Source of the DNA: Cudoniella acicularis
Lineage: Eukaryota > Ascomycota > Leotiomycetes > Helotiales > Helotiaceae
Assembly: GCA_013054445.1 (NCBI GenBank)
Contig: JAAMPI010000225.1
Location: forward strand, 1-50,221
Length of the DNA: 50,221 nt
Reading direction: 5' to 3'
The notes beneath the pieces are model-generated. The model saw nothing but the letters and a program-made list of their open reading frames with translations, was not told where the DNA came from and did no database searches. The position numbers and the translations under genes are program-made. How positions within the stretch are numbered: the first letter of the stretch is position 1; the number at the start of each line of letters is the position of its first letter. Shown piece after piece: positions 1 to 11,856 of this stretch.

Positions 1-232
1 TGTCATGGCTGCCTCCCAAGTCCTCACTTCCGGCACGTTCCAGGGCGTTGTTGATCAGTTGACGGATATTTCGAATACGGGCAACTTGGCGGATATCGCG
101 ACGATTAATGCCAATCGTTGTGCGAATGTTCTGCCGGCCATTGATGTTTATTTTGCGGCTGTGGCGCAGGCTACCGGTGCTCAGGGTGTTTATCAGGCTA
201 TTAGGCCAGCGGCTTGTGGTGGAACCCGATAG
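1..232 (+). CDS. 3' end of an unrecognised gene (partial)
   Basis: The reading frame is open from the first bases of the window to a TAG at 230-232, giving about 76 residues. The internal Met at position 5 is probably not the start, because the frame is open before it. The peptide is rich in Ala, Val, Thr and Asn, has two cysteines (in RCANVLP and AACGG) and no charged clusters, which is typical of the C-terminus of a small secreted or wall-associated fungal protein. That is inference only: I do not recognise the family, and the signal peptide, if any, lies outside the window. GC content is higher than in the 2 kb that follow, which supports coding here. Confidence 0.45.
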   Translation, partial: VMAASQVLTSGTFQGVVDQLTDISNTGNLADIATINANRCANVLPAIDVYFAAVAQATGAQGVYQAIRPAACGGTR

Positions 233-2349
233 AGAGTGAGAGAGATGCAGATATCTTCTTGCGCTGGTTGAGAGAGGATAAAATTTATGGATGAGTGGTT
301 GCATTGGGTGGGTAGCGCTTGACTTTTTTGGGCTTTTGGTTTTGGTTTTAGATGAGTGGATTTGGTCCATAGCGCGCGAGTAAAGGTTATTTGTTTTTAT
401 GAGATTTAGCTAGAACATTTATGCATAATACAGTTTATATTATCTTGCCTATATTTCTGCAGCGCAATCGTGAACAAAGCTTCGATTTACCTTGAGGTTG
501 TTAGTGAAGGGTAAAAGGTGGAAAGGAGATGCGAAAAAGGGGCGATTCGCTTATCTCAGGGGTTCGCTAAAATTACAGCATGCAAGTTCCTATAATTTAG
601 CAGTCAAGATCCTACAATACCACAACAACTAAGGTGTTTGTAAATGTATTAAAAATCGAATAGCCCACTTGGAACATTATCTCTCAGTGTCCCCTACATT
701 CGCGCATTCTTTTAACTTTGTTGTAGTTAATGCGCTTGATGGTGAAGAGTCGTTGCGAAATTACAGGGCCTTGGGCGCTCGAATTGCTGCGCTACAACGC
801 GAAATACCAACAGGAAAGGGGAATTCCTTTCATGGATTTCAAAATAATAGAGTAATATATCTATAAATATTCTAGAACGAATTTGTTCATTTGGTTTGAG
901 AATACTGCTCTTGTCGTGAAGTATCCCCACAATCCCAGCTTAGCGTGGTAGCTCAACATTTCACGTAAGTGTAACACTTCGAAAGATTAAAATGACCACG
1001 AATTTAAACCTCGGGAAGACTATATGAGTATAATTTCAGAGCACGATATAGTCGTTTAGCAGTATGTTTTAAAGTAAATTCGACGTAGAATGGGATCACT
1101 TTTAGAAATGTTGTAGTCAACTGCTAACTCGCAAACGACAACGCTGCTAAGCGACTGCATCCCAGAACACCGCAATCTAGAGCCTGGGTCGAGGCAGGAA
1201 TATATTTGGTCTTCGCTATGAGTTCTGAGAATGGCCCCGATTATAGTTTCACGCTGCCAAAAATCTTGTAGCTCGTTCTTTGATCGATTTCCCGAAGCGG
1301 AGGAAAGACGCAGAGACGCGCTGAGCGGTCGCGATGATCAAGTAACGTAACTTATGTCACCATTACACACGGGTCACGAGCAACCATTGTGAATCCTAGC
1401 TCATGGAACTTTTCTATAGCAATTGCAAGGTCCTGGGTTACTTGGTGAAATAGCAAGTCGAGGCAGACTAGGATTTCAGAGGGCAAAGGAATTTATTAAA
1501 ATAATAATAATTGGAGTATACTAACGTTCTGAAGTCCTAGAAGAGTGTCAGTCGAATTCTGTTTCCCTCTTTTTAAATAAGTAGCAAGAAAGATAAAACC
1601 CATTTTAAAAAAAAAAAGTGTTTTGTGAAATGGTAGCGATAGTAGGTTGGGGGGCCAAATGAAGCTCGAGAGGCGAGAGTCGAGGGTCGACTGAAGAGAA
1701 GCAATGGTCTAGAACATGGGGTAGGTGAACGTTACTATGTCAATCATACACACCACAACTATAGGCTTGTGCTTCCACGCTTTGGTGGTCAGTGTTAGTG
1801 TCAATATCAATGTCATTACAAGTGCCGGGTAGTTCATCGGTGACACAAAAGCTTAAAAAGAGCCAAGATCATTCTCTTACTCTTGATTCTCGAGTCGATC
1901 AGTGCAGAGAGCCGTCATGATCTGCAACTACATGTCGATCCCCCAGGAACTTCAATATGGCCTTATGATGTTCTGTATGCTTCTAGAACTACCGAACTAG
2001 AAGCCGTCATCTTGTCAACTTGTCAATTACTATTCAACAAGATATGACAAGCGTTGATCTCAGATCTGCTCATCACGAGGTATCAAAGAGCACTATTGAA
2101 TTCAGAGTGAAAAAAATATCTTCTCGTAGAAATCGTAATTCATTTATTGTAAAAGTTACTGGTATCAAATGCAAATGCAGCCAATCTGAAGACATCCATC
2201 TCTCGTAGCTCAAGCATATTTTGAACCCCCATCCTCTGCCCCGCATTTCGCAATGTTCTTCCCATCATTCACTCATCCATCATCCATCATCCATCATCCA
2301 TCTCCCACACACCTATGAAATTCGTAACTCATTTCAATCGTCTCTCCCC
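233..2349. other. Intergenic, no supported gene
   Basis: About 2.1 kb of AT-rich sequence with stops in all frames. Short ORFs at 669-866, 727-930 and 2020-2208 lack domain features. An A-run lies near 1608-1618. The final part is the 3' flank of the aquaglyceroporin gene and carries a short tandem repeat. Confidence 0.6.
2274..2301. repeat. Microsatellite-like tandem repeat, CATCCAT x4
   Basis: Four perfect 7-bp units (CATCCAT) lie 49 bp beyond the stop codon of the aquaglyceroporin gene. It is a simple repeat with no evident function. Confidence 0.9.
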
Positions 2350-3553
2350 TTAAACACTAGGATGCGCATTCCTCGCCCTCCCGGGTCTCACTAACCGCTT
2401 GAGACCTACCCACGGGGTATTAATCGGACTCTCCCCCGTAAAGATAAAAACATCATACAACCACCCGCCAAACAAGCACCCAAAAAAACGGCGCCACCAT
2501 CGGAATCCAAAAATAATAATTCCCCGCCGCCCAAACATTATGACCATACCCCAACGCATAACTCATCAGTCTCGGCCCAAAATCACGAGCGAGGTTAATC
2601 GCATAGCCAGTTTCCCAGCCGAAGCAAGCGCCGATGCCGAATACGACGAAAAAGAGTCCGAGGGGCGTGAGGTTCCCGGCGCCCAGGTTACCATTGTCTT
2701 GCAGGGAGTAGATGCAGAACATGAGGATTGTGGAGGCGATGAATTCGGAGAAGAATTGTCCTGTGCGGGTCATGAATGCCGCGGGGTAGGTGCAGAATAT
2801 TCCAGCTGTCGAATGGTTGGAGTACCCTGGGACGGTGCGGATGTGGGCGCGCCTTCGTAGACGTCGATGGCGGATTTGTAGTTTGCTTTTCACTTGATGT
2901 TAGTTTTAATTTTCACAGTTGAAGATAGGGAGAGGCGCTTACCATAGACGATGCCAGAGGCGATGAATGCACCGAGGATTTGAGCAAGCATATAGATGGG
3001 GAATTTTCTCCATGGAAATTTGCGGTAGACACTTAAATTAGAAAGTTAGGATGTATTTTGGATTTGGAGGCAATATGCTTACCAGTTGGTGAAAGTAACT
3101 GCGGGGTTAATGTGAGCACCGCTAACTCCAGAGGCGTAGACACCCAACATCACACCAATACCCCAGCCCCAAGCGATACTCTGGTATCCGCCCTTCGCTC
3201 CATCACTAAGAACGACTTGAGCAATGACTCTGAGCTCTGATTAGTAATTTGCCGCATGCTAAGCTATACTTTTTGACTTACCCGTCACCAAAGAGAATCA
3301 GAATAAAGACGCCAAAGAACTCGGAAAACGGTTCGCGCATAACATGTCTGACCCGACTCCACCATAGCTCCGGCTCGGCCGGAACGACCTCTTCTTGAGG
3401 AATTTTGTGATCAATACCAGGTCCATGTTCAGCGTAAGGAGCTTCCTCAGAGCCAGAAGGTTGCTCGTCCTTCTGATGAATGTGCTCTACGTCCATGTGG
3501 GTATCCTCGTCATGAGAGAATGACGGGCTTGCGTGAGAATGCTTGTCAAACAT
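2350..3553 (-). CDS. Aquaglyceroporin (MIP family), four exons, two apparent frameshifts
   Basis: A membrane channel for glycerol or water. Exons on the minus strand: 3553-3282, 3229-3083, 3031-2943 and 2885-2350, all with GT-AG introns. The spliced frame gives about 347 residues. A hydrophilic His/Asp/Glu-rich N-terminus of about 75 residues precedes the first membrane helix (FSEFFGVFILILFGDG). The first pore motif is intact (SGAHINPAVTF). The second is the degenerate GYAINLARDFGPR, NLA instead of NPA, as known in fungal glycerol facilitators of the Fps1/aquaglyceroporin kind. Aromatic-rich final helices end in FGGWLYDVFIFTGESP. Two compensating frame breaks occur in exon 4: one near 2846-2854 (after DVYEG; one base missing) and one in an A7 run at 2482-2488 (one base too many). 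Both sides of each break match the family, so these are assembly errors or a recently broken gene. It is divergent to glycerol kinase, 2.9 kb away. Confidence 0.85.
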
Positions 3554-6473
3554 GATGGGCGTAGTTCGAGGTGGATCTCTTGGGTCTTGTAGAGATGGAC
3601 AGTTATGTGAGACGGTGGCTGATTTGAGGATGTACAGAGGAGGGGAGGTCTATGATATATGATTTTGAAGCTTTACCAAAGCAAAGGCTCGCAACGGCCA
3701 ATTCAGCTGACGTCTCAACGAAGCTCTGGTCTTTCTCACCAAGCCAAGAGCTTGAGAGGCTGCACTCGGTCCAAAATGGACAGTTTCCGCTCATAATAAG
3801 TCTAAGTTGGTCTGAAATCATTGCTGCAGCTTCACATTGCATGGAGGGTTGCATCACTTGAGCAATTCGTGCCGACGCATGGAAGGCAGGGATCCAACGG
3901 CATCACCTCGTAATGTGAGCTCAATTATTGACTCTGTAAGACGATGGGGCTGGCGACTTCTGACTCGAGGTGGCAGGGCTTACCAGGAAATGTGGAAGGT
4001 GAGAAGCTCCAAATAGAGGGGGCTCGGACAATCCGCCGACTGAGGCTTCGAGTTAGGAATGTGTTCGTCGCAGAACCGTCGGACCCTCTGGAATGCCCCC
4101 AGATCTGGCAGACTGAGCCTAGATTGTAGTCCCTATGTTGAGAGATACACTTGTACTAGTAGTCTGGTACTATAATAATCATGACTGAGTAAAAGTCACC
4201 AGATCTGGTTAAAGTGTCTAAATAGTCCCTTTCCATGATGTGTAAAGCCTTTAACCAGAAGAAATATGCTCTTTGACGACACATGAATAACTTTCATATT
4301 TCATATTTCATATATCATATGTCACGGCAGGAGATAAATATGAGGGGATTCCTTGAAAAAAAGAATCACTTGCCACCGCTGATCTCGAAATAGTTGTTCG
4401 TTTCGCAGTTTTGGAAGCTTGATCACTCGTGTTGTCGGCGGCAAAACATTTTGCCTATTACTGAACCAAAGATTGACTCTACGCCAGCACTGAACATGCT
4501 CCAGAAGCACTCTCAAGATGCAACTAACAAGATTATTCTACTTCCAGAAGTCTTGGCCATGCCTACTGTAGGTCGCCGCTCGTGTACACTTGTCAACCCC
4601 GCAAGGTGGCGACCGCAAACCAACTAGCGTTGTAGCGTCCTTAGCATAGGCGTGTGCCCAGCTCTTAGATCACTGGATCAAAGCACTGTATAGTAGTAAT
4701 TGATTCGCGGACCCGACCTTGGAAAGTAACTCGACTTATCAATATCACATTCTGAGTAACTCGAGAGGTGCTCACGAGAGGTAGGGTGAATACCAAGTGA
4801 CACCGTACAACGTCCCTTCCGTTTTATTGAGGGCTCAATATATGCAGGCTCCCATAAATGGGATTGTGAATACTGCGTATCTTACGGAGGGTACCCCAGT
4901 TCATGCTGATAGAAATATGCTGTAAGATCCATAGTGGAGTTTCCCCGCCTTCCACAACAGCTAGATCTGAAGGCTGGAGCAACATATCCAAGAGAAACCC
5001 AGAATAAGAGTTAGGTGCATTAGATAGCACGGCCTGTAGCTCTCACCAACTAAGCCGAGAGTATCAACTAGCCATCCAGGCAGCAATTTTGAGATCGAGG
5101 AACCTCAACGACACGAACGGGGACAGAGCTCGAGCTTCGAAACTCATGGGACATGAAAGTTTTCAAAGGAACAAAGGATCCTCGAGGGTGATGACTCCAG
5201 CTGGATAGCACTTTGACGACTTGTCATTGCTTGTACACACGCAGTGGTTGAATGCTGAATGACACGACTCGAATGGATGTTTCGAGGATATTGAGATCTG
5301 AACTTGCAGTTGGTGAGCTGTGGCGTTCGTGGCTGAGGCTCTAAATCGCCCGAAAATATGCTAGACTTCTTCTGGTGCAGCTTCGATCTCTTGGTGAACC
5401 ATGTGAGGGGGCTTCGCTAATCATCTAGCTGCCCCTGAAAAACTACTGGTCAACACGCGAGCAACCCCGCGACCACAGAACACCACGACAATAGTAGCTT
5501 CGCCGCCAACGTCGACGGTGCTCCGTTGGTGCTCGAGACTCGATAGTAATATGGGAACAATTTTGCCCTCGTACGCTCTTTGACGGCTTCACAGCAGCGG
5601 GGAGTCGGCGAGTCGTCCTCGGGGCTGAACACCTCATTGCGCCAGCTTCTCTCGGCCAGCGGGTCATGAGGGAACTAAAGATCCAGATGATTATCGCTAT
5701 TCCCTGCGGGCTCAATAGTAGCCTACATGATCCAGCCAAGATATGAAGAGAACGTTCTGCAAGCCCTGACTCCTGTGTCCGAGGGCTCGAAGCCTGGAAG
5801 CCATCTGGCCTGGCCATGCCGGGCATCATATAACACAGTTGGCACAACGTGGTCTTGTCACATTTATCTTCCACATGGTCCCGCCATCCCCACCATCACT
5901 ACTTTATCTCCTCCCGAATCTGCGGAAACAAGCCGTCTGGTGGCTTCGGCCCTTCAACCAGCACTCAGGTTCTTGGTAACATCGCGGTTGAGTCCCCTTG
6001 CATATCTTCGGGTTTCCAGAGGCTGGATGCTCAGAGAAATCAAGCCGTCGTAAATCCTGGAATCTCACTGCTCGAATACTATAATGCCCATAGATTCGCT
6101 GGGAGTTCTCCATAGTTCAGACCCCACAGCCACCCGTTCGAAACTATACCCCCCCCCCCCCGGGGCCCCCGCTTCGAGAAAAGCAAAGCTACAGATCCTT
6201 CAGAATACAAGAATGATGTCGTGCGCCCCTCATACTTACTCCGTCCCTGGGATTACACCCTGGAACCATTAGTTGGGACCTCGCTGCATACTACTTTCCG
6301 CGACGCACCTTTTTGGGCGTACCATGCAAGTGGTATTGTCCAGAAGTACGGCTCGATCATTTCCAAAACATTGGATATTGATCACATGCCGCTATCTCCA
6401 AAAGTCCAGGCTTTTGAGGGGGTTTAAGAGCCTCCCGAGGCCTCGAAATTCTTCCTTCATATATCCTTTCACA
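3554..6473. other. Divergent intergenic region between aquaglyceroporin and glycerol kinase
   Basis: 2.9 kb with no gene I can support. The ORFs at 5443-5874 (minus), 5727-6053 and 5849-6115 overlap each other in different frames, lack recognisable motifs and are probably chance. A short CATATTT-type repeat lies near 4290-4320 and a C13 run at 6149-6161. It should contain the promoters of both flanking glycerol genes. Confidence 0.5.
6149..6161. repeat. Poly-C tract
   Basis: Thirteen consecutive C, followed at once by GGGG and CCCCC. It lies about 310 bp upstream of the glycerol kinase start and could form an i-motif or quadruplex. It is also a spot where assembly length is unreliable. Confidence 0.9.
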
Positions 6474-8240
6474 ATGTCCAGTAGCATCAGTCAACTTGTC
6501 ACCGGTCCATCATCAACTTCATCAAATTCAAACAACATGGGCGAATCATCAACACCTCTTGCAGCACAAGACTCCTTCATTGGATCCATCGATCAAGGTA
6601 CCACGAGCACAAGATTTCTGATATTTAACAAGGATGGAGAGCCAATCACCTCCCACCAAATCGAATTCAAGCAAATCTATCCGCATCCAGGGTAAGAACC
6701 TCTTCCCGGACACTTTTATGTTGACATGCTAATCAGAATAGTTGGCACGAGCATGACCCGCTTGAGATTATCAGCTCAATTGAGGAATGCATTGAAGGCG
6801 CCGTGAAGTCATTTGAGCAGCAAGGGCACTCTTCCAAAGCGATCAAAGCCGTTGGAATCACAAATCAGCGGGAGACAACAGTGGTCTGGGATCAAGAGAC
6901 CGGAGAGCCACTATACAATGCGATCGTTTGGACGGACACAAGAACACAAAGGTTTGGTGCGGCAGTTGAAGTCTCGCCTCGGTGCCGACAAGCTGCAAAA
7001 CCTCTGTGGTCTTCCACTTTCGACATATCCCTCTGTTGGAAAGCTTCTGTGGTTGATCGAGAATGAGCCTAAGGTTGTTGAAGCTTACGAAAATGGGAGG
7101 CTTGCATTTGGCACTATCGATGCATGGGTCGTGTACAAACTGAATGGTGGACCGAAGAAAAATGTGCATGTCACAGATCCTACTAACGCTTCTCGAAGTA
7201 TGTTCATGAACATTCATACTTTGAAATACGATGAACAACTTCTAGACTTCTTCCGGTTTGATATGAAGAAACTGCATCTTCCAAGGATCGTTCGTTCGTC
7301 GCATCCCACAGAATACGGCACGCTTTCAACTGGGATTCTGAGCGGTGTACCCATTGCAGGCTGCCTGGGAGATCAATCAGCAGCACTTGTGGGCCAGAAA
7401 GGTTTCTCCCCTGGAAGAGCCAAGAACACTTACGGAACTGGATGCTTCCTTTTGTACAACGTGGGCGATAAGCCCGTCATTTCCAGCCACGGACTACTGA
7501 GCACCGTCGCATACGACTTTGATGGCACTCCACAATACGCATTGGAGGGCAGCATCGCCGTCGCTGGTTCCAGCATCAAGTTCCTACAAAACAACTTTGG
7601 ATTTATTGGCTCATCGAGTCAGATTAGTCAACTGGCAGAGACAGTTCCCGACAATGGTGGCTGCACCTTTGTGACCGCTTTTAGTGGCCTTTTCGCCCCA
7701 TACTGGATTGATGACGCTCGTGGAACTATTTGTATGAATCTCTTCCATTCAAAACTAGCATTCGAAACTGACAATTTGTAGTTGGAATCACAGCGTACAC
7801 TCAGAAAGGACACATCGCTCGCGCAACATTAGAAGCCACTTGCTTCCAAACGAAGGCCATTCTTGACTCTATGCAAAAAGACAGTGGCCATGCACTTGCC
7901 GAGCTCGCTGTGGATGGTGGTATGACCAACTCTGATCTCTGCATGCAGGCATGTATTCCATATTCGCCTAAGAAATTTCCATTTTCTAATGCGGAAACAG
8001 ACACAAGCCGACCTTATCGGCATTCCAGTTGAGCGACCTCGCATGCTGGAGACAACCGCTCTCGGTGCAGCCATTGCTGCTGGCTTCGCAGTCAGTGTCT
8101 GGGAGAATTTTGAGCAATTGAAGAACGTTAACACAGCAGGTATCACGACTTTCATGCCAAAAATTGCTCCCAAGGAGAGAGAACAGAGATTAGCGAAATG
8201 GCAGAAGGCTGTTGAGATGTGCAAAGGCTGGGCTGAGTAA
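6474..8240 (+). CDS. Glycerol kinase (FGGY family), four exons, one apparent frameshift
   Basis: Catalyses ATP-dependent phosphorylation of glycerol to glycerol 3-phosphate, the first step of glycerol catabolism. Exons: 6474-6691, 6742-7731, 7782-7948 and 8001-8240, giving about 537 residues once one extra base is discounted. The start is the ATG of an exon whose frame runs without a stop into the kinase N-terminus. Visible family features: phosphate-binding [12 protein letters not shown], then [21 protein letters not shown], the [11 protein letters not shown] segment, [28 protein letters not shown], and C-terminal [12 protein letters not shown] with [13 protein letters not shown] frame break sits at the TTT of 6953-6955, where one T too many separates WTDTRTQ from LVRQLKSR. 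Intron 3 starts GCATGT, a GC-AG intron. The aquaglyceroporin is its divergent neighbour. Confidence 0.93.
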
Positions 8241-8903
8241 GTGCCCATGGCGTGGTGTTATTTTCTTGGTCTGCGGTCCACATGGCTTGTTTTATACCCT
8301 TTATTTAGGTCTGATTTCTGTTACGGAATTATTGAATAAGGGATCTGCCAACTAAATGGTTATTTATTCAGGGATGTTCCTTCTACTTTGCCTCATACAT
8401 CTGCTCAAATTCAAAGCTCCAAAGCTGGAAATCATCCCATTTCGAAACTTTGATACGATGACCTGGCTAAGCGAATTGAAAATACCAACATGGATTCTCC
8501 TAGAATCTATTTTTGATGAAAATCTATGTTTCTTCCAATTTTCCGATGATCCGATCTCTTTACCTTTTTCCTTGACGGTTAAGTTCCGGAAAACCTCGTT
8601 CATTCCATTTGAACCCTGCCTTTCTCGGCAATCATGTATATGAAACAACCATCAAGGATGAATCTACTCTTGTTCGAGATCTCCCTATTATGCTATATGA
8701 TAGTTCGGAGAAACAAGCTTAATATTTTATTGCAGGCATTTTTGTTTCTGCCAACTGCGGGGAGCTTCCCGTTTACCCCACCATCCCAGTCCATCCTACC
8801 AAGCAAACTGGAACGAAACATTTTCCAACCTTTATTGAGATTTCCTTTTCATGCCTTTTTGCACATAATAATTTGTAGAGGTCTATCAAAGGTGATAATC
8901 GCC
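8241..8903. other. Intergenic between glycerol kinase and the GH16 gene
   Basis: 660 bp of AT-rich sequence. The ORFs at 8356-8643 and 8364-8648 are the two strands of the same stretch and show no domain. The open frame upstream of the GH16 start (from 8634) lacks a signal peptide and is read as 5' UTR or promoter. Confidence 0.5.
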
Positions 8904-9785
8904 ATGCATTCCTCACTTATTCTCTCCCTCCTCCTTGCGCTGAGTTCAGCAACAACAACCGACGACTCTAACACGACCGCCAAAACCATCATCCCAAAAG
9001 ATTGCTTCAGCTCACAATCCAAATTTGACACCTACTTCGACTACCTGTACCCATGGGGAAGCGATCATAATGGCGCTGCCCGCATGGACAAAGCGCACGT
9101 GTCCCTCTCCGACTCCCACCTCACCCTCACAGCGGAGCCAGTAAAAGGCCAACCGGACGCCTCTCACGGCGGCAAAGCAATCCCCATCCACTACCTCTCC
9201 GGCGCCGTGCACGCCAAAGAGCACTTCACAGTCGCCTCTAAAGGTGGCTTCGATTTCTCTGGCGAATTCCAAGCTACGACTACGAAAGGAACTTGGCCTG
9301 CATTCTGGCTTACGGCTGTGAAAGGATGGCCGCCTGAGATCGATATGGCGGAGTGGAAAGGCAGTGGAAAGATTAGTTTTAATACGTTTGATACGAGTGA
9401 TAAAGTTGCGGCGAAGGATGTGACGTATGAGAATCCGGGGGAGTGGCATAAGATTAGGGCCGAGTTGAGGGCAGATGGATCGGATGTAAAGGTTAAGTTT
9501 TATTTGAATGATGATTTAGTTACCACGCAGACGGGGAAGGGGTATGTTGGGCAGGCGTTGTATTTGTGAGTTTTTCTTCTGCTCAAAATTTTTGGAGGCT
9601 GTGGGGATGGCTGATGCGGGGTATATAGGATCATTAACTTGCAAATGGAGGGGTCTTCTGGGTCGCCGGGGCCGACGAAAGGTATGTGAAAGGGATTCTG
9701 CGGAGTTTAACGACGTGATAACTGATCAATTGCAGACACAACTTACTCGGCTCGTAATCTAGAGATCTTGAGCTACAATCCATAA
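8904..9785 (+). CDS. Secreted glycoside hydrolase family 16-type protein
   Basis: A predicted extracellular beta-glucan-active hydrolase or transglycosylase. Exons: 8904-9565, 9629-9681 and 9736-9785, 254 residues. I chose the ATG at 8904 because it gives a classic signal peptide (MHSSLILSLLLALSSA), although the frame is open further upstream. The core shows the GH16 active-site pattern ExDxxE as EIDMAE at residues 145-150 (nucleophile E145, acid/base E150 by family analogy), preceded by GTWPAFWLTA, which is typical of the beta-jelly-roll strand before it. C-terminal strands continue through WHKIRAEL and KFYLNDD, ending in NLEILSYNP. The chain is shorter than typical 280-320 residue laminarinases but the core is present. 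No frameshift is seen. The substrate cannot be told from sequence alone. Confidence 0.85.
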
Positions 9786-10108
9786 AAGCATAGATACACA
9801 TCGATTACAAGAAAACTCGAGGCCGTCATTTTATTCATCCATTAGAGGGCAATTATAATCTTCTGTAACGAGTGTCCATTTTATATCCCCATTGTAGCCT
9901 AGGACTAAGACTAGGAACTCCAACGTGTTGCCTTGCTAAACCCCAAGAGCCAACTTCTCGGCAGAACATCAGGCTTCTCCCCCTTATTTCCCTTCCCTTG
10001 TCTCACTCCTCTCTTCTCTTCCCTTACTCCCTGCCTCTCCTCCTGACACCCCAACTAGAAACTCTAGAATAACACCGTAGCGCTAACCCAGAAAAATTCC
10101 CAACCAGC

Positions 10109-10294
10109 CTACGGAAGTGGTGCCGCAGGGCAACCTCGGAGATTACAAGGCCCAGGAACCATTTTCTCCCCCCGACCCCTGAAATGCATGTATGTGCTCG
10201 CTCGGCGGCTTGACTGATAGTCTTCGCAAATTTCTAGGTTAGTCCCGACTTGTCTATTGCATGCGGAGCAGATCCAGATCCAGAGCTTGCACAT
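10109..10294 (-). CDS. Possible small Cys-containing protein
   Basis: An uninterrupted 61-codon ORF starting MCKLWIWICSACNRQVG, with six cysteines in all (C2, C9, C12, C23, C49, C55), ending in GCPAAPLP. The early CxxC and the M-C-K start resemble short Cys-rich hypothetical proteins common in filamentous ascomycetes, but I cannot name a family. There is no signal peptide or membrane segment. It could be a chance ORF. Spaced cysteines and the lack of a competing ORF on the other strand are the only support. Confidence 0.35.
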   Translation of the reverse strand: MCKLWIWICSACNRQVGTNLEICEDYQSSRRASTYMHFRGRGEKMVPGPCNLRGCPAAPLP

Positions 10295-11487
10295 TTTGTT
10301 TGTTGAGGGGGTTGACGTCTTTTTGATGCTGAGGGAGGCGAATGTGTTGTGAGCTTGGGGAAGCGTGTGGAGGGTAGAGAGTGTTGGGTAGTGAAGATGT
10401 AAGAAGAGGGGCTGTGTTGAATTGGCTTTTATAGCTGTTTGGCGGTGTGGGAGGTGTGAATAAGGGGGAGGAACACGTTTATTCTGGTCAAATCGTAATT
10501 TCGTAAATTAAATTCATTGGGGAAGAGCGCCAGTTGATTTATGAGTAGGAAATCTCGTTCATGAATAGTGATTTATTAGTGAAGAATCATAGCAGGGTTG
10601 GCTAGATCCTAATTACGATTGTTATTGACTTGAATGTACCAAATCGATGCTCGGTTTTCTTAATACGCTGATGCTGAAATATGATATAAAATTATTCATA
10701 GTATTTATTTAAAGAATTAAATAAGTGTTCCCCACATAATGTATTTTTTAACACAGTGAATATAGGTGTATTAAATTCTAAATATAACTTGTTTTTGCGT
10801 TAATTAAAATGCTTTAGGGGAATCTAGTACTGGCAGTTCTGTGGGCCCAATTGACCGGGTCAGAAATTAATCGATGAAGTTTTGATTTGTTTCACTGTTT
10901 TATTATTACTGTACTTGCTCAAAGCTCCTTTGAACCTTTGAATGGTTGGCATTAAGTGCGGCGTTTGTGGGGTTTCCCCAGGATCTGCTGCTGGCTGCTT
11001 GTATCCTTGAAATTACGCAGGTGGCTCACACATGATTCATACCAGGACTCCCCTCGTCTGAATAGGTTCAATGAATCTCTTTTTGTAAAATATTGTTCTG
11101 GATTTTTCGAGTGTTGATTTTAAGTAGACGATGTTCAATACCGGTTTTTCTTTGAGTTTTTTTCTGGCTGGCTTCGTTTTAGTACTGCCCCCTTTTTTAA
11201 GCGAGATTGATTAATTTGATGGACGAGTTCACTTCACGACAATTTAAATTTGGAATGCAAGTGGTTTAAGTCACTTTTATATCTCGACGCATTGAGGTAA
11301 CAAGTTAAAGAATGACTCTGGATACAGCAAAACCAAATATCTAAGTCTTTCACAACACTGCCGCATTTTTCCAAAAGTTGGTTCGATTTTCCAATCTCAC
11401 TAAACTCGAATGATTTAAACCCAGATCTCAAAGCTCCTCCCTAAAAAATCAAACATGCAGCTTCCTCGCTCGCTCTTTCCGGATAGA
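10295..11487. other. Intergenic, AT-rich, no supported gene
   Basis: About 1.2 kb of AT-rich sequence (10500-11400 is especially T/A-rich) with stops in every frame. No convincing repeat structure or RNA gene was seen. Confidence 0.55.
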
Positions 11488-11685
11488 CTAAACAGTACCA
11501 GCCCTCGTCTTCCTCTTCTTCTTCGGAGGTTCCTCTTCCTCATCTTTCCCAGCCGTCCTATGATCCAGCACAAATTGCGTGTACTCCCCATCTCCATCAT
11601 GATCCTTGTTTTCCGTACCAACTGCGGCTCTCTTACTCGCCGTATTCCGTATAACTCTCGCACTTTTACACGTAGGTCGTGTCAC
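11488..11685 (-). pseudogene. Possible gene fragment with nuclear-localisation-like tail
   Basis: A 65-codon ORF ending DEEEEPPKKKRKTRAGTV, i.e. an acidic run followed by PPKKKRK, a strong monopartite nuclear localisation pattern. The upstream part is basic (TASKRAAVGTENKD). It reads like the C-terminal tail of a nuclear protein whose 5' part is missing. Transposon-derived sequence begins within about 10 bp of its 5' end (from about 11671), so truncation by insertion is plausible. I found no continuation beyond the transposon remnant, so it may also be chance. Confidence 0.3.
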
Positions 11686-11856
11686 AGACCTGGTTTGACG
11701 CGTCCCCTTTACCTGACGCGTCCCCTCTTGTCACGTGTCCTGGTCCGTGCTAGACTCACCTCCTGTATATAAGGCCCCTTCAGGGCCACCTCTCTTCTTC
11801 TCTCCTTAGCTTAGTTTCTTCGTGAATATAGCACTTCTTGCAAATACGTCCCTACG
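11671..11856 (+). repeat. LTR-like promoter block
   Basis: A block bounded by CGTAGG and CCTACG. It contains two copies of ACGCGTCCCCT, a CACGTG motif, and a TATATAAGG box followed by a pyrimidine-rich stretch. The CACGTG..TATATAAGG order resembles the solo LTR at 31850-32014 read on its minus strand. No target duplication was confirmed and the ends are uncertain. Confidence 0.35.

Noticed and set aside
5443..5874. 143-codon minus-strand ORF between the glycerol genes
   Set aside because: No domain, overlaps other ORFs in different frames, and the composition looks random (Arg/Ser/Pro-rich). The similar ORFs 5727-6053 and 5849-6115 on the other strand are equally unsupported.
8634..8903. N-terminal extension of the GH16 protein
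   Set aside because: The frame is open, but the extension has no export signal at its start. The ATG at 8904 gives a normal signal peptide.
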